This document shows positions 8,515 to 16,480 of a stretch of DNA of 64,000 nt, piece after piece. How positions within the stretch are numbered: position 1 is the stretch's first letter; each line of letters begins with the position of its first letter. Source of the stretch: Mesorhizobium onobrychidis (GTDB lineage Bacteria > Pseudomonadota > Alphaproteobacteria > Rhizobiales > Rhizobiaceae); the NCBI RefSeq assembly GCF_024707545.1, contig NZ_CP062229.1, positions 4,445,501 through 4,509,500 of the forward strand, in the 5' to 3' direction. Below the pieces are notes generated by a model. It did no database searches and was not told where the DNA came from. It saw only the letters and a list, made by a program, of their open reading frames with translations. Both the position numbers and the translations under genes were made by a program.

Positions 8515-9291
8515 CTAGTAACACGGCGGATAGGGATAATACCCGCACTGGTCCCCATAGTAGGGGTAGCCGTAGCGGTAGGGAGCGGTCGCCGCGGCTC
8601 CAATGGCAGCGCCAGCCACCGCGCCCGCTGCAAGGCCTGCGCCGCCATACCAGGCCCCATGATAGACCGGAGCATGCCAGTAACTGCCGCCATGCCACCC
8701 GCCGCCATGCCATCCACCGACATGGGCGAAGGTGGCATCACCGACATGCGCATAACCGCCGTGGAAGCCACCGCCGCCAAAACCTCCGCCGAAGCGATCG
8801 ATGAAAAGCGCAGCCGGCCCAACAGCACCATCCAGATTTCCTTCGAGGACAGCGACGTCGAAGGTGAGCGTTGTTCCTTCGAGCTTCGGGGTTTTCAGGG
8901 TGACGACCGCATCGCTTACATCCGACCCGTCGCCGCCAAGCACCGAGACAGTCGCGTTCGGCGGATCGATGGCGAAGTTGTCCTTGCCTTCATCCCACTG
9001 CATGATGAATTGCTCTGTCATGACATGCCCCGCGGCCCGGATCGGGCGGTCGGCGAATACAATCGAGTTCTTGGATACGCCTGTCATGATCAATTTGCCG
9101 CCCTCCAGCTTGGCGCCCTCCGAGTTGAGGACGGCGAGCGATGGCACCGGGCCGGTCGGGGTAACCTCGCCGATGGTCTTTTCGAGCGGCACATGCGGCT
9201 TCTTGGCGGCGTCCTGGGCCATGGCTCCGGTTGTTGCCAGCGCCAGACCTCCAGCAAAAGCCACAAGGCTTGTGATGCGGGTCCTGTTCAT
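8515..9291 (-). CDS. Exported protein with Gly/His/Tyr-rich C-terminus
   Basis: 258 residues. A signal peptide ends at AMAQ. Residues about 30-155 form a compact domain (LNSEGAKLEGGKLIMTGV, MQWDEGKDNFAIDPPNATVSV) of unrecognised fold, predicted beta-rich. The last 90 residues are Gly, His, Tyr and Trp rich (GGFGGGGFHGG, GGWHGGGWHGG, then an Ala/Gly stretch and PYYGDQCGYYPYPP). Such tails may bind metal or sit in the envelope; this is inference. AAGGA lies 8 nt before ATG 9291. It is part of the run of exported proteins downstream of the sulfatase. Codons for the tail are G/C-rich, so length changes between relatives are likely. Confidence 0.75.
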   Translation of the reverse strand: MNRTRITSLVAFAGGLALATTGAMAQDAAKKPHVPLEKTIGEVTPTGPVPSLAVLNSEGAKLEGGKLIMTGVSKNSIVFADRPIRAAGHVMTEQFIMQWDEGKDNFAIDPPNATVSVLGGDGSDVSDAVVTLKTPKLEGTTLTFDVAVLEGNLDGAVGPAALFIDRFGGGFGGGGFHGGYAHVGDATFAHVGGWHGGGWHGGSYWHAPVYHGAWYGGAGLAAGAVAGAAIGAAATAPYRYGYPYYGDQCGYYPYPPCY

Positions 9292-9406
9292 TGCAGTTGT
9301 CCTTCGCGTTTGAGTTCGCCGGTACTGTCCTTGCGGTTTTCACCCTGATCGAAACCCGAAACCATGGTTCTACTTCTCTGGAAAAATCTGTTTCCAGTTT
9401 GCATAG

Positions 9407-9651
9407 CTAATTGCTCGACGGCGGGTTCCTGAGCTTCTCCATGGCCTGCTCCACCGAGAACGAGCCGGGCGCCTGACGGGGCGGAAACTCCTGGAAGCTC
9501 GCCAGATGCTGCGCGACAACTGACTGCGCCGGGACGAGGACGAAAGCGTGTTCGATGAACCATCGCACATAGTCGCCGGCCTCATGCTGGATGCGAGGCC
9601 GATGGCGACGGTTATCGCGGCTGCAAAACCAAATGCTATCGGTTTTTTCAT
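9407..9651 (-). pseudogene. Arylsulfatase remnant (signal peptide plus C-terminal tail, frameshifted)
   Basis: ATG 9651 starts a good signal peptide (MKKPIAFGFAAAITVAIGLAS). Within the next 30 nt the protein-like signal moves to another frame that encodes GDYVRWFIEHAFVLVPAQ, a LASFQEFPPRQAPGSFS segment and an end at TAG 9409-9407. That C-terminus has the same layout as the tail of the intact sulfatase upstream (GQQLWLKHLETYIAFPPLQ, PASYNLEQVM). The catalytic domain is missing. The best reading is a second sulfatase gene that lost its central roughly 450 codons by an internal deletion that also shifted the frame. It marks a former tandem duplication of sulfatase genes. Confidence 0.75.
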
Positions 9652-9733
9652 CTCGCTTCCTCGAGGTCGATGGCTTTGTCAACGCGTGAGCCGAGGGCCA
9701 GTTTGTATAGCGCGCAGCCAGGCTGACGCGCGA

Positions 9734-9762
9734 CCGGACGCCCCTCGAAGTGGGGCGTCCGG
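9734..9762 (-). terminator. Strong hairpin after the arylsulfatase
   Basis: A perfect 11-bp stem, CCGGACGCCCC pairing with GGGGCGTCCGG around a 7-nt loop, begins 10 nt beyond the sulfatase stop. There is no U-tract, so it could be a transcript-stabilising 3' hairpin rather than an intrinsic terminator. Confidence 0.55.
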
Positions 9763-9771
9763 CATGGCGGG

Positions 9772-11481
9772 TCAGTCGTGACCTGTCTTCATGCTCCGGA
9801 CTTGCGCCATCACTTGCTCCAGATTGTAGCTTGCAGGGTCCTGGAGCGGCGGGAAGGCGATGTAGGTCTCGAGATGCTTCAGCCACAACTGCTGGCCGAT
9901 GGGCAGGATGTTCCAGTCATAGACGTAGGCGGTGGACGGTGACGCGATGGAGCCGCCCATACCGGTGATTGTCTTGATCTGCTGTCCGACCGAAGTTTCG
10001 AACGGATCGCGCTTGATGTTGACGACCTGGGTCCAGGCAAAGGGCATTACACCGGCAATGAAGCCAGCCGGATCGTCTGATACCATCGCGAAATACATCT
10101 TCCAGTTCTTGTAGCGGACCGCCGACGGCTCCTTGCCGGAATAGTACAGGAAAGAGTCGCGCGCGGATGGCGACTTGCCTTCCAGGAAGTCGCGCTGATC
10201 GATGCCGTCGAGAGTGGTCTTGACGACATTCGGATATTTGCCCGTTTCGATCTCCTTCTTCAATCCGTCACCCTTCGGGCCGCCGGCGATGTTCACGAGC
10301 GTCGGCACCCAGTCGAGCGACGAGAAGATGTCGTTCTTGACCGTGCCGGGCTCGATGTGCCCAGGCCAGCGCACGACCAGCGGGGCACGCATGCCGCCTT
10401 CCCAAGTGCTGAGCTTGCCGCCCTTGAACGGGGTGGTGCCGCCATCCGGGAAGGTGATCGTCTCTGCTCCGTTGTCGGTGGTGAAGACGACGATGGTGTT
10501 GTCGAGCTGGCCCATGTCTTCCAGCTTCTTGAGGACGACGCCGATGTTGTCGTCCATCTGCTTCATGCCGGCTTCGTTCATGCCCCAGTCCTTGCCGCCG
10601 GGCTCGCCGATCATATTCAGATATTTGTCAGGCAACACCGTCGTGATGTGCATGCGCGCCGGGTTGTACCAGACGAAGAACGGCTTGTTGGTCTGCTTGG
10701 GGTCGTTACGGTCGAGGAAGTCGACGACCTTGGCAGAGATTTCCTCGTCAATGGTCTTTGACCGCTCCAGCGTCAGCGGACCCTCGTCCTTGCAGGATTG
10801 ATTTGCCGGGGATCCGTCGGAGGATGTGCACGCGAGCATTGGACGCGGTGGCGTCAGGCAGGTCGTTGTCTTGGGATCGACCGCGCCCGGAACCTCAGCC
10901 AGGCCTGGGATCGGTGTATTCATGCAAGGTGGCGCGATCCCCTGCTCAGTCGGGCTCTTGTTGATGTCGGGGAAGCTCACCCCCTGCATGGCGTCGAGGT
11001 GATAGAGGTAGCCCCAAAATTCCTGGAACCCGTGTGCGGTCGGCAGGGATTCGGTGGTATCTCCGAGATGGTTCTTGCCGAACTCGCCTGTCGAGTAGCC
11101 GAGATCATTCAGGAACCTGGCGAGGTGAGGCGTGCCGGCCCGCAGGTAGGACGGGCTTCCGGGAATTTCCGGCAGGACCATGCCGACGCGCACCGGCTGC
11201 ATGCCGGTGATAAAGGCGGTCCGCCCAGCAGTGCAGCTCTGCTCGGCATAGTAGGTCATGAATTTCGCACCTTCCTGGCCGATGCGATCGATGTTGGGCG
11301 TTTCGCCGACCATCAGGCCCTGATGATAGATGCTGGGCTGCATCCAGCCGATATCATCACCCATGATGAACAGGATGTTGGGCTTTTGCGCATCCTGGGC
11401 CTGTGCCGGCGCATGCGCGCCCCAAAGGACCGTCGCAGCGGTCAGTATCCCAATGCTGCAGTCAAGGATTCTACGACTCAT
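9772..11481 (-). CDS. Periplasmic arylsulfatase (sulfatase family, FGly-type)
   Basis: 569 residues from ATG 11481, chosen because AGAGGAGAGGG lies just upstream; a longer in-frame start lacks a site. A signal peptide ends near AQAQ. PNILFIMGDDIGW supplies the metal-binding aspartates (42, 43). The activation motif is CTAGR (Cys83, Arg87), matching the C-x-A/P-x-R rule for conversion to formylglycine. FGKNHLGD, NTIVVFTTDNGAE and FKGGKLSTWEGGMRAP are the remaining conserved sulfatase blocks. It hydrolyses sulfate esters, aryl or other, after export. A formylglycine-generating enzyme is not in the window and must be encoded elsewhere. It heads the exported-protein block and is divergent from the TolB/TPR regulator-like gene. 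Confidence 0.92.
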   Translation of the reverse strand: MSRRILDCSIGILTAATVLWGAHAPAQAQDAQKPNILFIMGDDIGWMQPSIYHQGLMVGETPNIDRIGQEGAKFMTYYAEQSCTAGRTAFITGMQPVRVGMVLPEIPGSPSYLRAGTPHLARFLNDLGYSTGEFGKNHLGDTTESLPTAHGFQEFWGYLYHLDAMQGVSFPDINKSPTEQGIAPPCMNTPIPGLAEVPGAVDPKTTTCLTPPRPMLACTSSDGSPANQSCKDEGPLTLERSKTIDEEISAKVVDFLDRNDPKQTNKPFFVWYNPARMHITTVLPDKYLNMIGEPGGKDWGMNEAGMKQMDDNIGVVLKKLEDMGQLDNTIVVFTTDNGAETITFPDGGTTPFKGGKLSTWEGGMRAPLVVRWPGHIEPGTVKNDIFSSLDWVPTLVNIAGGPKGDGLKKEIETGKYPNVVKTTLDGIDQRDFLEGKSPSARDSFLYYSGKEPSAVRYKNWKMYFAMVSDDPAGFIAGVMPFAWTQVVNIKRDPFETSVGQQIKTITGMGGSIASPSTAYVYDWNILPIGQQLWLKHLETYIAFPPLQDPASYNLEQVMAQVRSMKTGHD

Positions 11482-12190
11482 TTCCCTCTCCTCTGGTTGC
11501 TTACGGATAGATGCCTCGCCACCGCCCACGGCACGATTTCGAGCCTGAGCGACCTCCCGTCACCAGTCGGGGCGCTCAAGCTGACGCCACGGTAGCCCCT
11601 AGCTAACGCATGGTGATATTGTCCTTTGGGGAAGTTGTTCAGGTGCAGATGCGGTAACGCTGCCCGATCTACTTTCCCAGCTAAGAACTTGGCCTACGAG
11701 GGGACATCCGTCATGCTGCGCGACCCGGTTGGAGAAGCGCGCGATTGCCAGGCACCACGTGCCTATCAAGGATCAAATCGACGCGCCGGCATTGCGCTCG
11801 TATGGATTGCCGCCAATCTGCTGTTGATGTGCTGGCCGGCTGCGGCAGCCGCAGAGAACGAAGTCGGTCGCGCTCTGGAAATCTGGTCACGACGGCGGCG
11901 ATCCCTGGCCACATACTTGCTCCGCCCTGTTAGCGAGGTCGTTGCACCGGGGTATCATTGCTCTGAAGTCTGCAGGGCGGAAGGTGCGCACGGGTGCGCA
12001 CATGTGCGCACCCCATCTTTGGGGGCGGGCACGACAGGCTGACCCGCCAGCGGGACAGCACCAGGGACGTCACACAAGTGTCATCGATGTAGGCTAGCCA
12101 AATCCGTGCGCTTCCTTTGCTTCGTGCGATCAGCTATCTTCCACCGCTCGTAGTTTCGCTGGAAAAGGGTCGGCTTGGGGAGGGGTGTTT
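11482..12190. other. 709-bp divergent intergenic region with degenerate coding traces
   Basis: This separates the sulfatase (minus) from the TolB/TPR gene (plus). It contains the three-palindrome array at 11984-12011. From ATG 11713 on the plus strand a frame gives a signal-peptide-like stretch (IALVWIAANLLLMCWPAAAA) followed by Arg-rich sequence without family resemblance, most likely a decayed exported-protein gene. The promoters for both flanking genes should lie here, but no confident -35/-10 pair was identified. Confidence 0.5.
11984..12011. promoter_or_regulatory. Three GTGCGCAC palindromes at 10-bp spacing
   Basis: The perfect 8-bp palindrome GTGCGCAC occurs at 11984-11991, 11994-12001 and 12004-12011, separated by 2 bp each, so identical faces recur once per helical turn. 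The array ends 180 bp before the TolB/TPR gene and about 500 bp from the sulfatase start. It looks like a cooperative operator. The binding protein is unknown; the N-terminal domain of the adjacent TolB/TPR protein is one candidate. Confidence 0.5.
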
Positions 12191-14020
12191 ATGACACCAG
12201 CATCCGACGCCTCGGGTCGCGGGCCGGTATCACCCGGTCCACCGCCGGCCGACATCCGCTTACAGTTGGAACGTATCCTTGACAGTGCGACTCTTCAGGC
12301 GAGCCCGCGGCGGCGGGCCTTCCTCCGGTACCTGGTGGAAGAGACGCTCGCGGGACATGCCGACAGGCTGAAGGGCTATTCGCTCGAGCGTGCGGTCTTT
12401 GGCCACGACGGGACGTTCGGCTCGCAGTCCGAGTCGGTTGTCCGCTTCGAAGCCCGACGCCTGCGGCGCGACCTTGACAGCTACTACGTCGATGCCGGCG
12501 CGCGGGATCCCGTTCGTATCACCATTCCGAAAGGCCAGTACGTTCCACATTTCAAATGGCACCAGGCGCCGACAGAGGCACCGCCGTCGGATAACACCGA
12601 ACCCGACCCCAGAGGTGGGACGGTAGTCGGGGCAATTGGCGCAGCGCCGGCCGCCGACGAGGCGGGCGGTGCCGGCATAGCCGGGCGCCGCCGGGGCGTC
12701 TTGGCCGGCCTGCTCGCCGTCGTGGTCCTCGCTGCGGCCGGCGGGCTGTGGCTGTGGCTCCGCAGCCCATCGCCGTCGGGTGCTGAGCCAGTTCGCGGTC
12801 CGGCCGTTGTCGTCCTGCCCTTCGAGACGCTCAGCGCCGGGGAGGACGACCGCTTCCTTGCTGCCGGCGTGACCCAGGAGCTCATCACCGCCCTGATGCG
12901 GTTCGAGGGGTTCAGGCTCTATTCCGTGCCGGCGAGTTTCGGCCAGGACGCGCGGGCCGACCCGGTAACGCTCGGTCGTAACCTCGGGGTCGGCTACGTC
13001 GTCAAGGGCAGCGTCAGTTCCGACGCGGCGACCGTGCGGGTGGCGGCGCAGTTCTACGACGCGCAGACGGGCCGTGTGATATGGAGCGAAACCTACGACC
13101 GGGCGCGGACAGCGGGCGCTCTGCTCGGCGTCCGGGCGGAGCTCGCCGCCAGCATCGCGGCGGTGCTGGGTCAGCCCTACGGCGTCGTCAACAGCGACAT
13201 GGCGGCCCGCCTGTCGGGCGGCGTCGAGCCTAACATGGCCAGCTACACCTGCGTGCTGAAGGCCTACACGTACCGCCGCACCTTCCGGGACGAGCTTCGC
13301 CAGCCGGTCCTGGCATGCCTCGAGGCTGCGGTCGAGCGCGACCCGGACTATGCCGAGCCCTGGGCTCTGCTCGGCTGGCTGCACCTCGATGCCGCCCGCT
13401 TCGGCTTCGTGCCCGAAGCCGAGGTCCCGCGCGAACTGAGCCAGGCGCTCGACTTTGCCTCCAGGGCGGTCGCGATCGGCCCCGAGAACGTGGTCGCGCT
13501 GCGGGCGCTTTCGGCAGTCCAGTACCACCTCGGCAACTTCAACGAGTCGGAGCGCATCCAGCGGCAGGCGCTGGCGCTCAACCCGAACGATCCCGATACG
13601 CTGGCGCAGCTTGGCTGGCGGCTGGCCGTTCGCGGCCGCTGGGACGAGGGTCTTGCCTATAGCGAGCGCGCGATCGAGCGGACCATCGACCCACTTGGCT
13701 GGTACTACGATATGACCACGATCCACCTCTATCTCGAGGGTCGCTATCGCGAAATGCTCGCCTCGGCCGAGCATTCGGCGGCTGGGGACCCCACCGGGGT
13801 GTCGCTCCTTGCCATCGCCCACGGCGCCCTCGGAAACCACGCCGCGGCGCAGGAGGCGCTGGCCACGCTGGCTAAGCAGGCGCCGGCGTTCAACCGCGAT
13901 CCCGCCGCCGTCTTCCGCCGCTTCCAATTTCTCGAAAGCATCAGCGACGCCTACATGGATGGCCTGCGTAAGGCCGGCTGGACTGAACCCAGCGTTTCGA
14001 CCGTGCCCCACGGAAAATGA
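12191..14020 (+). CDS. Membrane-spanning TolB-like / TPR protein with N-terminal regulator-type domain
   Basis: 609 residues from ATG 12191 (GGAGGGG 5 nt upstream). Residues about 22-115 (LERILDSATLQASPRRRAFLRYLVEETLAG, LKGYSLERAVFG, VVRFEARRLRRDLDSYY, IPKGQYVPHF) form the domain that precedes TolB/TPR modules in proteins often annotated as adenylate-cyclase-like or CadC-like. One transmembrane helix follows (about 168-190). Next is a FlgO/TolB N-terminal-like domain (VVVLPFETLSAGEDDRFLAAGVTQELITAL, GYVVKGSVSSD), and then several TPR repeats (EPWALLGWLHLDAARFG, NDPDTLAQLGWRLAVRGRWDEG). No cyclase catalytic domain is present. It may sense envelope conditions and regulate the divergent sulfatase block; that is inference from position. 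Confidence 0.8.
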   Translation: MTPASDASGRGPVSPGPPPADIRLQLERILDSATLQASPRRRAFLRYLVEETLAGHADRLKGYSLERAVFGHDGTFGSQSESVVRFEARRLRRDLDSYYVDAGARDPVRITIPKGQYVPHFKWHQAPTEAPPSDNTEPDPRGGTVVGAIGAAPAADEAGGAGIAGRRRGVLAGLLAVVVLAAAGGLWLWLRSPSPSGAEPVRGPAVVVLPFETLSAGEDDRFLAAGVTQELITALMRFEGFRLYSVPASFGQDARADPVTLGRNLGVGYVVKGSVSSDAATVRVAAQFYDAQTGRVIWSETYDRARTAGALLGVRAELAASIAAVLGQPYGVVNSDMAARLSGGVEPNMASYTCVLKAYTYRRTFRDELRQPVLACLEAAVERDPDYAEPWALLGWLHLDAARFGFVPEAEVPRELSQALDFASRAVAIGPENVVALRALSAVQYHLGNFNESERIQRQALALNPNDPDTLAQLGWRLAVRGRWDEGLAYSERAIERTIDPLGWYYDMTTIHLYLEGRYREMLASAEHSAAGDPTGVSLLAIAHGALGNHAAAQEALATLAKQAPAFNRDPAAVFRRFQFLESISDAYMDGLRKAGWTEPSVSTVPHGK

Positions 14021-14334
14021 CCGCAGCGGCGCAGTCGCGCCCGCATGGAACCCGCCAGTCATTAGACGCATCGGGGCGGACCGAGTCGATGGCGGCCGAT
14101 ACCTGTGTGGCTTAGTAACCGTCTCGTGATGCCGCCGCCACGAACATATCGATTTTGCGAAGGTGATGACCAGACGGTTCGCGGTCTTCCAGATCAAAAC
14201 AGCAAAGTTCGCCTTGCGCCAAGTCGACCGCGCTGCTGCAAAATTGCTGCAAAGTGCATTGGAAAAGATGGTGAGAGGCGCGTCGGGAACCTTTACCAAA
14301 CGCCAGAAAATATAGTCGCGTCAATGAGTTGCTC
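14021..14334. other. 314-bp stretch without a supported gene
   Basis: Between the TolB/TPR gene and the tRNA cluster nothing protein-like was found on either strand. It includes a short near-repeat, GCTGCAAAATTGCTGCAAA (about 14232-14250). It is the likely inner flank of an integration boundary at the tRNA genes. Confidence 0.4.
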
Positions 14335-14417
14335 TGGTGCCCCCGGACGGGATCGAACCGCCGACCTTCGGTTTACAAATTCGGTGCCCCAAACAAGGGT
14401 TAACTCATATCGGGGGC
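14335..14417 (-). tRNA. Degenerate tRNA-like sequence, resembling tRNA-Thr(UGU)
   Basis: On the minus strand a perfect 7-bp acceptor stem (GCCCCCG with CGGGGGC), discriminator A, an encoded CCA and a good T arm (GGCGG, TTCGATC, CCGTC) are present. The segment GCACC.GAATTTGTAA resembles the anticodon arm of tRNA-Thr(UGU). The D arm is not recognisable, the anticodon stem does not pair, and the total length of 83 nt is about 7 too long. It is probably a decayed or rearranged tRNA; activity is doubtful. Confidence 0.5.
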
Positions 14418-14475
14418 AACGACCGCATACCGCCGTGAGGGAACTAGCAAGGGCTGTGCGATGGCACAGAAGAAT

Positions 14476-14565
14476 TGGCGGAAGGGGCGGGATTCGAACC
14501 CGCGGAAGACTTGCGCCTTCGATGGTTTTCAAGACCATTGCCTTAAACCGCTCGGCCACCCTTCC
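14476..14565 (-). tRNA. tRNA-Ser (anticodon UGA)
   Basis: A complete 90-nt class II tRNA including encoded CCA. The acceptor GGAAGGG pairs with CCCTTCC. The D arm has TGGCCGAGCGG, the anticodon loop CTTGAAA carries TGA, there is a long variable arm as expected for serine, and the T loop is TTCGAAT. It decodes UCN serine codons. It lies beside a second, truncated serine tRNA on the same strand. Confidence 0.95.
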
Positions 14566-14670
14566 ACTGTTATCTGCGCCAGCGCTTGCCGAACGGGCGC
14601 AGATTTGGGGCAGATTTCGTCCTCCTTTTCAGCGATGACCCTTGTGTTACAAGGCATTGTTCGCCATCAG

Positions 14671-14717
14671 ACACCGGTTTTCAAGACCGGTGCCTTAAAC
14701 CGCTCGGCCATCCCTCC
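14671..14717 (-). pseudogene. Truncated tRNA-Ser(UGA), 5' half only
   Basis: Starting at 14717 the minus strand reads GGAGGGATGGCCGAGCGG, the 5' acceptor strand and D arm of a serine tRNA. A perfect anticodon arm CACCGGTCTTGAAAACCGGTG with anticodon TGA follows. The sequence then departs from tRNA; variable arm, T arm and 3' acceptor strand are missing. It differs from the intact neighbour in acceptor and anticodon stems, so it is a separate gene cut in half, as expected at a recombination or integration site. Confidence 0.8.
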
Positions 14718-15135
14718 ATCGTGATTTTTCAACCACTTGGATGCTCGTCCTGATCTCGACTCATACCTGTTGGCACTGCTGCGCCGCCTGGAGATCGCGT
14801 TCGCGCTTCATTGCTCTAGTGCGCCCGACGAAGTCCTGTCAACCGGCCGTTGCCTGTTCCTGCCAACGGCTGGGCATGGGCGCTTTGACGGCGGGGCTGA
14901 AGCAGGACGAACAGCGCAGCGCCGAAGCTCGAAAAGCCGTGAGTTTTTACCGCGACCACCGGGACGGTTTGCGCCACAATCTCGCCCGGTTCCGACCATA
15001 TTCGGTTAATACGGTGATAAACAATTCCTGTGCACAAGGGATTGCGAATCAAGGTGGCGCTGCCATTGTCGAGTAGGTTTTTGGCCTGCCGACGGTCAAG
15101 TTGCGGCGCCTTTGTTGAGAGGGGACAATCGAAAA
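14718..15135. other. 418-bp stretch without a supported gene
   Basis: No coding frame on either strand has family features, and no clear RNA or repeat was found. It should contain the promoter of rlpA, which starts at 15136. It forms the outer side of the tRNA boundary, where conserved chromosomal genes begin. Confidence 0.4.
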
Positions 15136-16365
15136 ATGCAAAGCACGGCGCGCCCGCGTCTTCGTCGCGCTTCCGCTTTCGCGTTGTTTGCCATGTCGGC
15201 TGCCTTGCTGGCGGCTTGCGCCGCGCCGCCACAGCCGAAGGCGATGGTCAACAAGAAACCTCGCTCCAAGGAATATTTTTCCGAATCCGAATACGGCGTG
15301 AAGGCCAGCCCGCGCGTCACCTTCAAGATGTCGGGCCTGCAGCGTGGCGGCGGACGCGACCAGCTCGGCAAGCCCTATCAAGTGCGCGGCAAGTGGTATT
15401 ATCCGAAGGAAGACAAACGCTACGCCAAGATGGGTCTCGCTTCCTGGTATGGCGAAGCCTTCCACGGCAGGCTGACCGCCAACGGCGAAGTCTACGACAT
15501 GACACATCTGACCGGCGCGCATCCGACAATGCCGCTGCCGAGCTATGCACGCGTCACCAATCTGAAGACCGGCAGCTCGGTCATCGTGCGCGTCAACGAT
15601 CGCGGTCCTTACCATGACGGGCGCATCATCGATGTGTCGAAGCGCGCCGCCGAAATGCTCGACTATGCCAATATCGGCACGGCCAAGGTGAAGGTCGAAT
15701 ATGTCGGCCGGGCGCCGCTTGACGGCAATGACGATCGGTACCTGATGGCCTCCTATAATCCAGGCAACAGGGTGCCGGATCCGTCGGACGGCTTACCCAC
15801 CGGTGTCATGATCGCCATGAATGGACCATCGCCGAGTACGGCGTTGGCCGCCGCCGCTCCATTTCCCGGCCAGTTGACGAATTCCGCATCGGCACAGCCT
15901 GTCATTGCGGCGCAGGCGCCGGCCTCCGGGAATGTGACGCTGCCCGATTTCGGGCCGATCGTGCCGGAACGCCCGCAGATCAATCTGCCGGCGCAATCGC
16001 CGTTCAGCGTAGCGTCGCTGTCTTACGCGGACGAACGCGTGCAGCGCGCCTCCAATGTCTTTGCCGCGCTGGATGGCGCCGGCATGTCGCCTGCCGAAAT
16101 CCTTCGATCGTGGAAGCGGCAAGCTCCTCCGGCCGCTTCGCCCACGGACTTTATCGCGGCTGGCTCGTTCGAGGATGCCGCCGAGGCGCAGCGTGTGGCA
16201 GCCCGGCTTTCCAGCTTCGGCAAGACCGAAATCCAGCGCTCCGAATTCGAGGGCAAGGACTGGCATTCGGTCAACCTCTATCCGGACGGCCATGGCAGCC
16301 TGGACGAGATGCTGCAGGCGGCATGGTCGCATGGCGCACCGGACGCGCTCGTGGTTCGGAACTGA
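15136..16365 (+). CDS. rlpA: RlpA-like septal lipoprotein / lytic transglycosylase with SPOR domain
   Basis: 409 residues from ATG 15136. The signal peptide ends in LLAAC, a lipobox, so the protein is a lipoprotein. Residues about 90-190 are the double-psi beta-barrel: GLASWYGEAFHGRLTANGEVYDM, TAAHP-like THLTGAHPTMPLPSYARVTN, and VRVNDRGPYHDGRIIDVSKRAAEML; the DRGP and RIIDVS blocks are hallmarks. A Pro/Ala-rich linker follows. The last 75 residues (DFIAAGSFEDAAEAQRVAARLSSFG) are a SPOR-type peptidoglycan-binding domain. RlpA cleaves or binds denuded glycan at division septa. It is followed by a carboxypeptidase-family gene, a common pairing for cell-wall remodelling. A GGCAAAAC hairpin follows the stop. 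Confidence 0.92.
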   Translation: MQSTARPRLRRASAFALFAMSAALLAACAAPPQPKAMVNKKPRSKEYFSESEYGVKASPRVTFKMSGLQRGGGRDQLGKPYQVRGKWYYPKEDKRYAKMGLASWYGEAFHGRLTANGEVYDMTHLTGAHPTMPLPSYARVTNLKTGSSVIVRVNDRGPYHDGRIIDVSKRAAEMLDYANIGTAKVKVEYVGRAPLDGNDDRYLMASYNPGNRVPDPSDGLPTGVMIAMNGPSPSTALAAAAPFPGQLTNSASAQPVIAAQAPASGNVTLPDFGPIVPERPQINLPAQSPFSVASLSYADERVQRASNVFAALDGAGMSPAEILRSWKRQAPPAASPTDFIAAGSFEDAAEAQRVAARLSSFGKTEIQRSEFEGKDWHSVNLYPDGHGSLDEMLQAAWSHGAPDALVVRN

Positions 16366-16367
16366 CC

Positions 16368-16388
16368 GGCAAAACCTGAAGTTTTGCC
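16368..16388 (+). terminator. Short hairpin after rlpA
   Basis: GGCAAAAC pairs with GTTTTGCC around CTGAA directly after the rlpA stop. It is a small stem without a U-tract, so only a weak or attenuating terminator. Confidence 0.4.
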
Positions 16389-16480
16389 CTGTTGTCCATC
16401 GCGCGGTTGATCGGCCGGGACAAAGCCTGATAGCTTGTAGAGCTTGCCCCAGAAATGCCGGCTGACAGGTCGAACCTCTC

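Noticed and set aside
8035..9348. 437-codon plus-strand frame across DUF992 and the Gly/His-rich gene
   Set aside because: It spans two genes and an intergenic gap on the other strand and has no domain resemblance.
11626..12042. 138-codon plus-strand frame with a hydrophobic stretch
   Set aside because: A signal-peptide-like segment is present, but no family, good ribosome site or protein-like remainder; mentioned only as a possible decayed gene.
12260..14299. Long minus-strand open frame (679 codons) opposite the TolB/TPR gene
   Set aside because: It is an antisense frame produced by high GC content; it shows no domain features, while the plus strand has clear ones.
14105..14638. Plus-strand open frame with GRDRTADLRF and GGIRTRGRLAPS-like peptides
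   Set aside because: It is a translation of tRNA sequences on the opposite strand; these peptides are a well-known annotation artefact.
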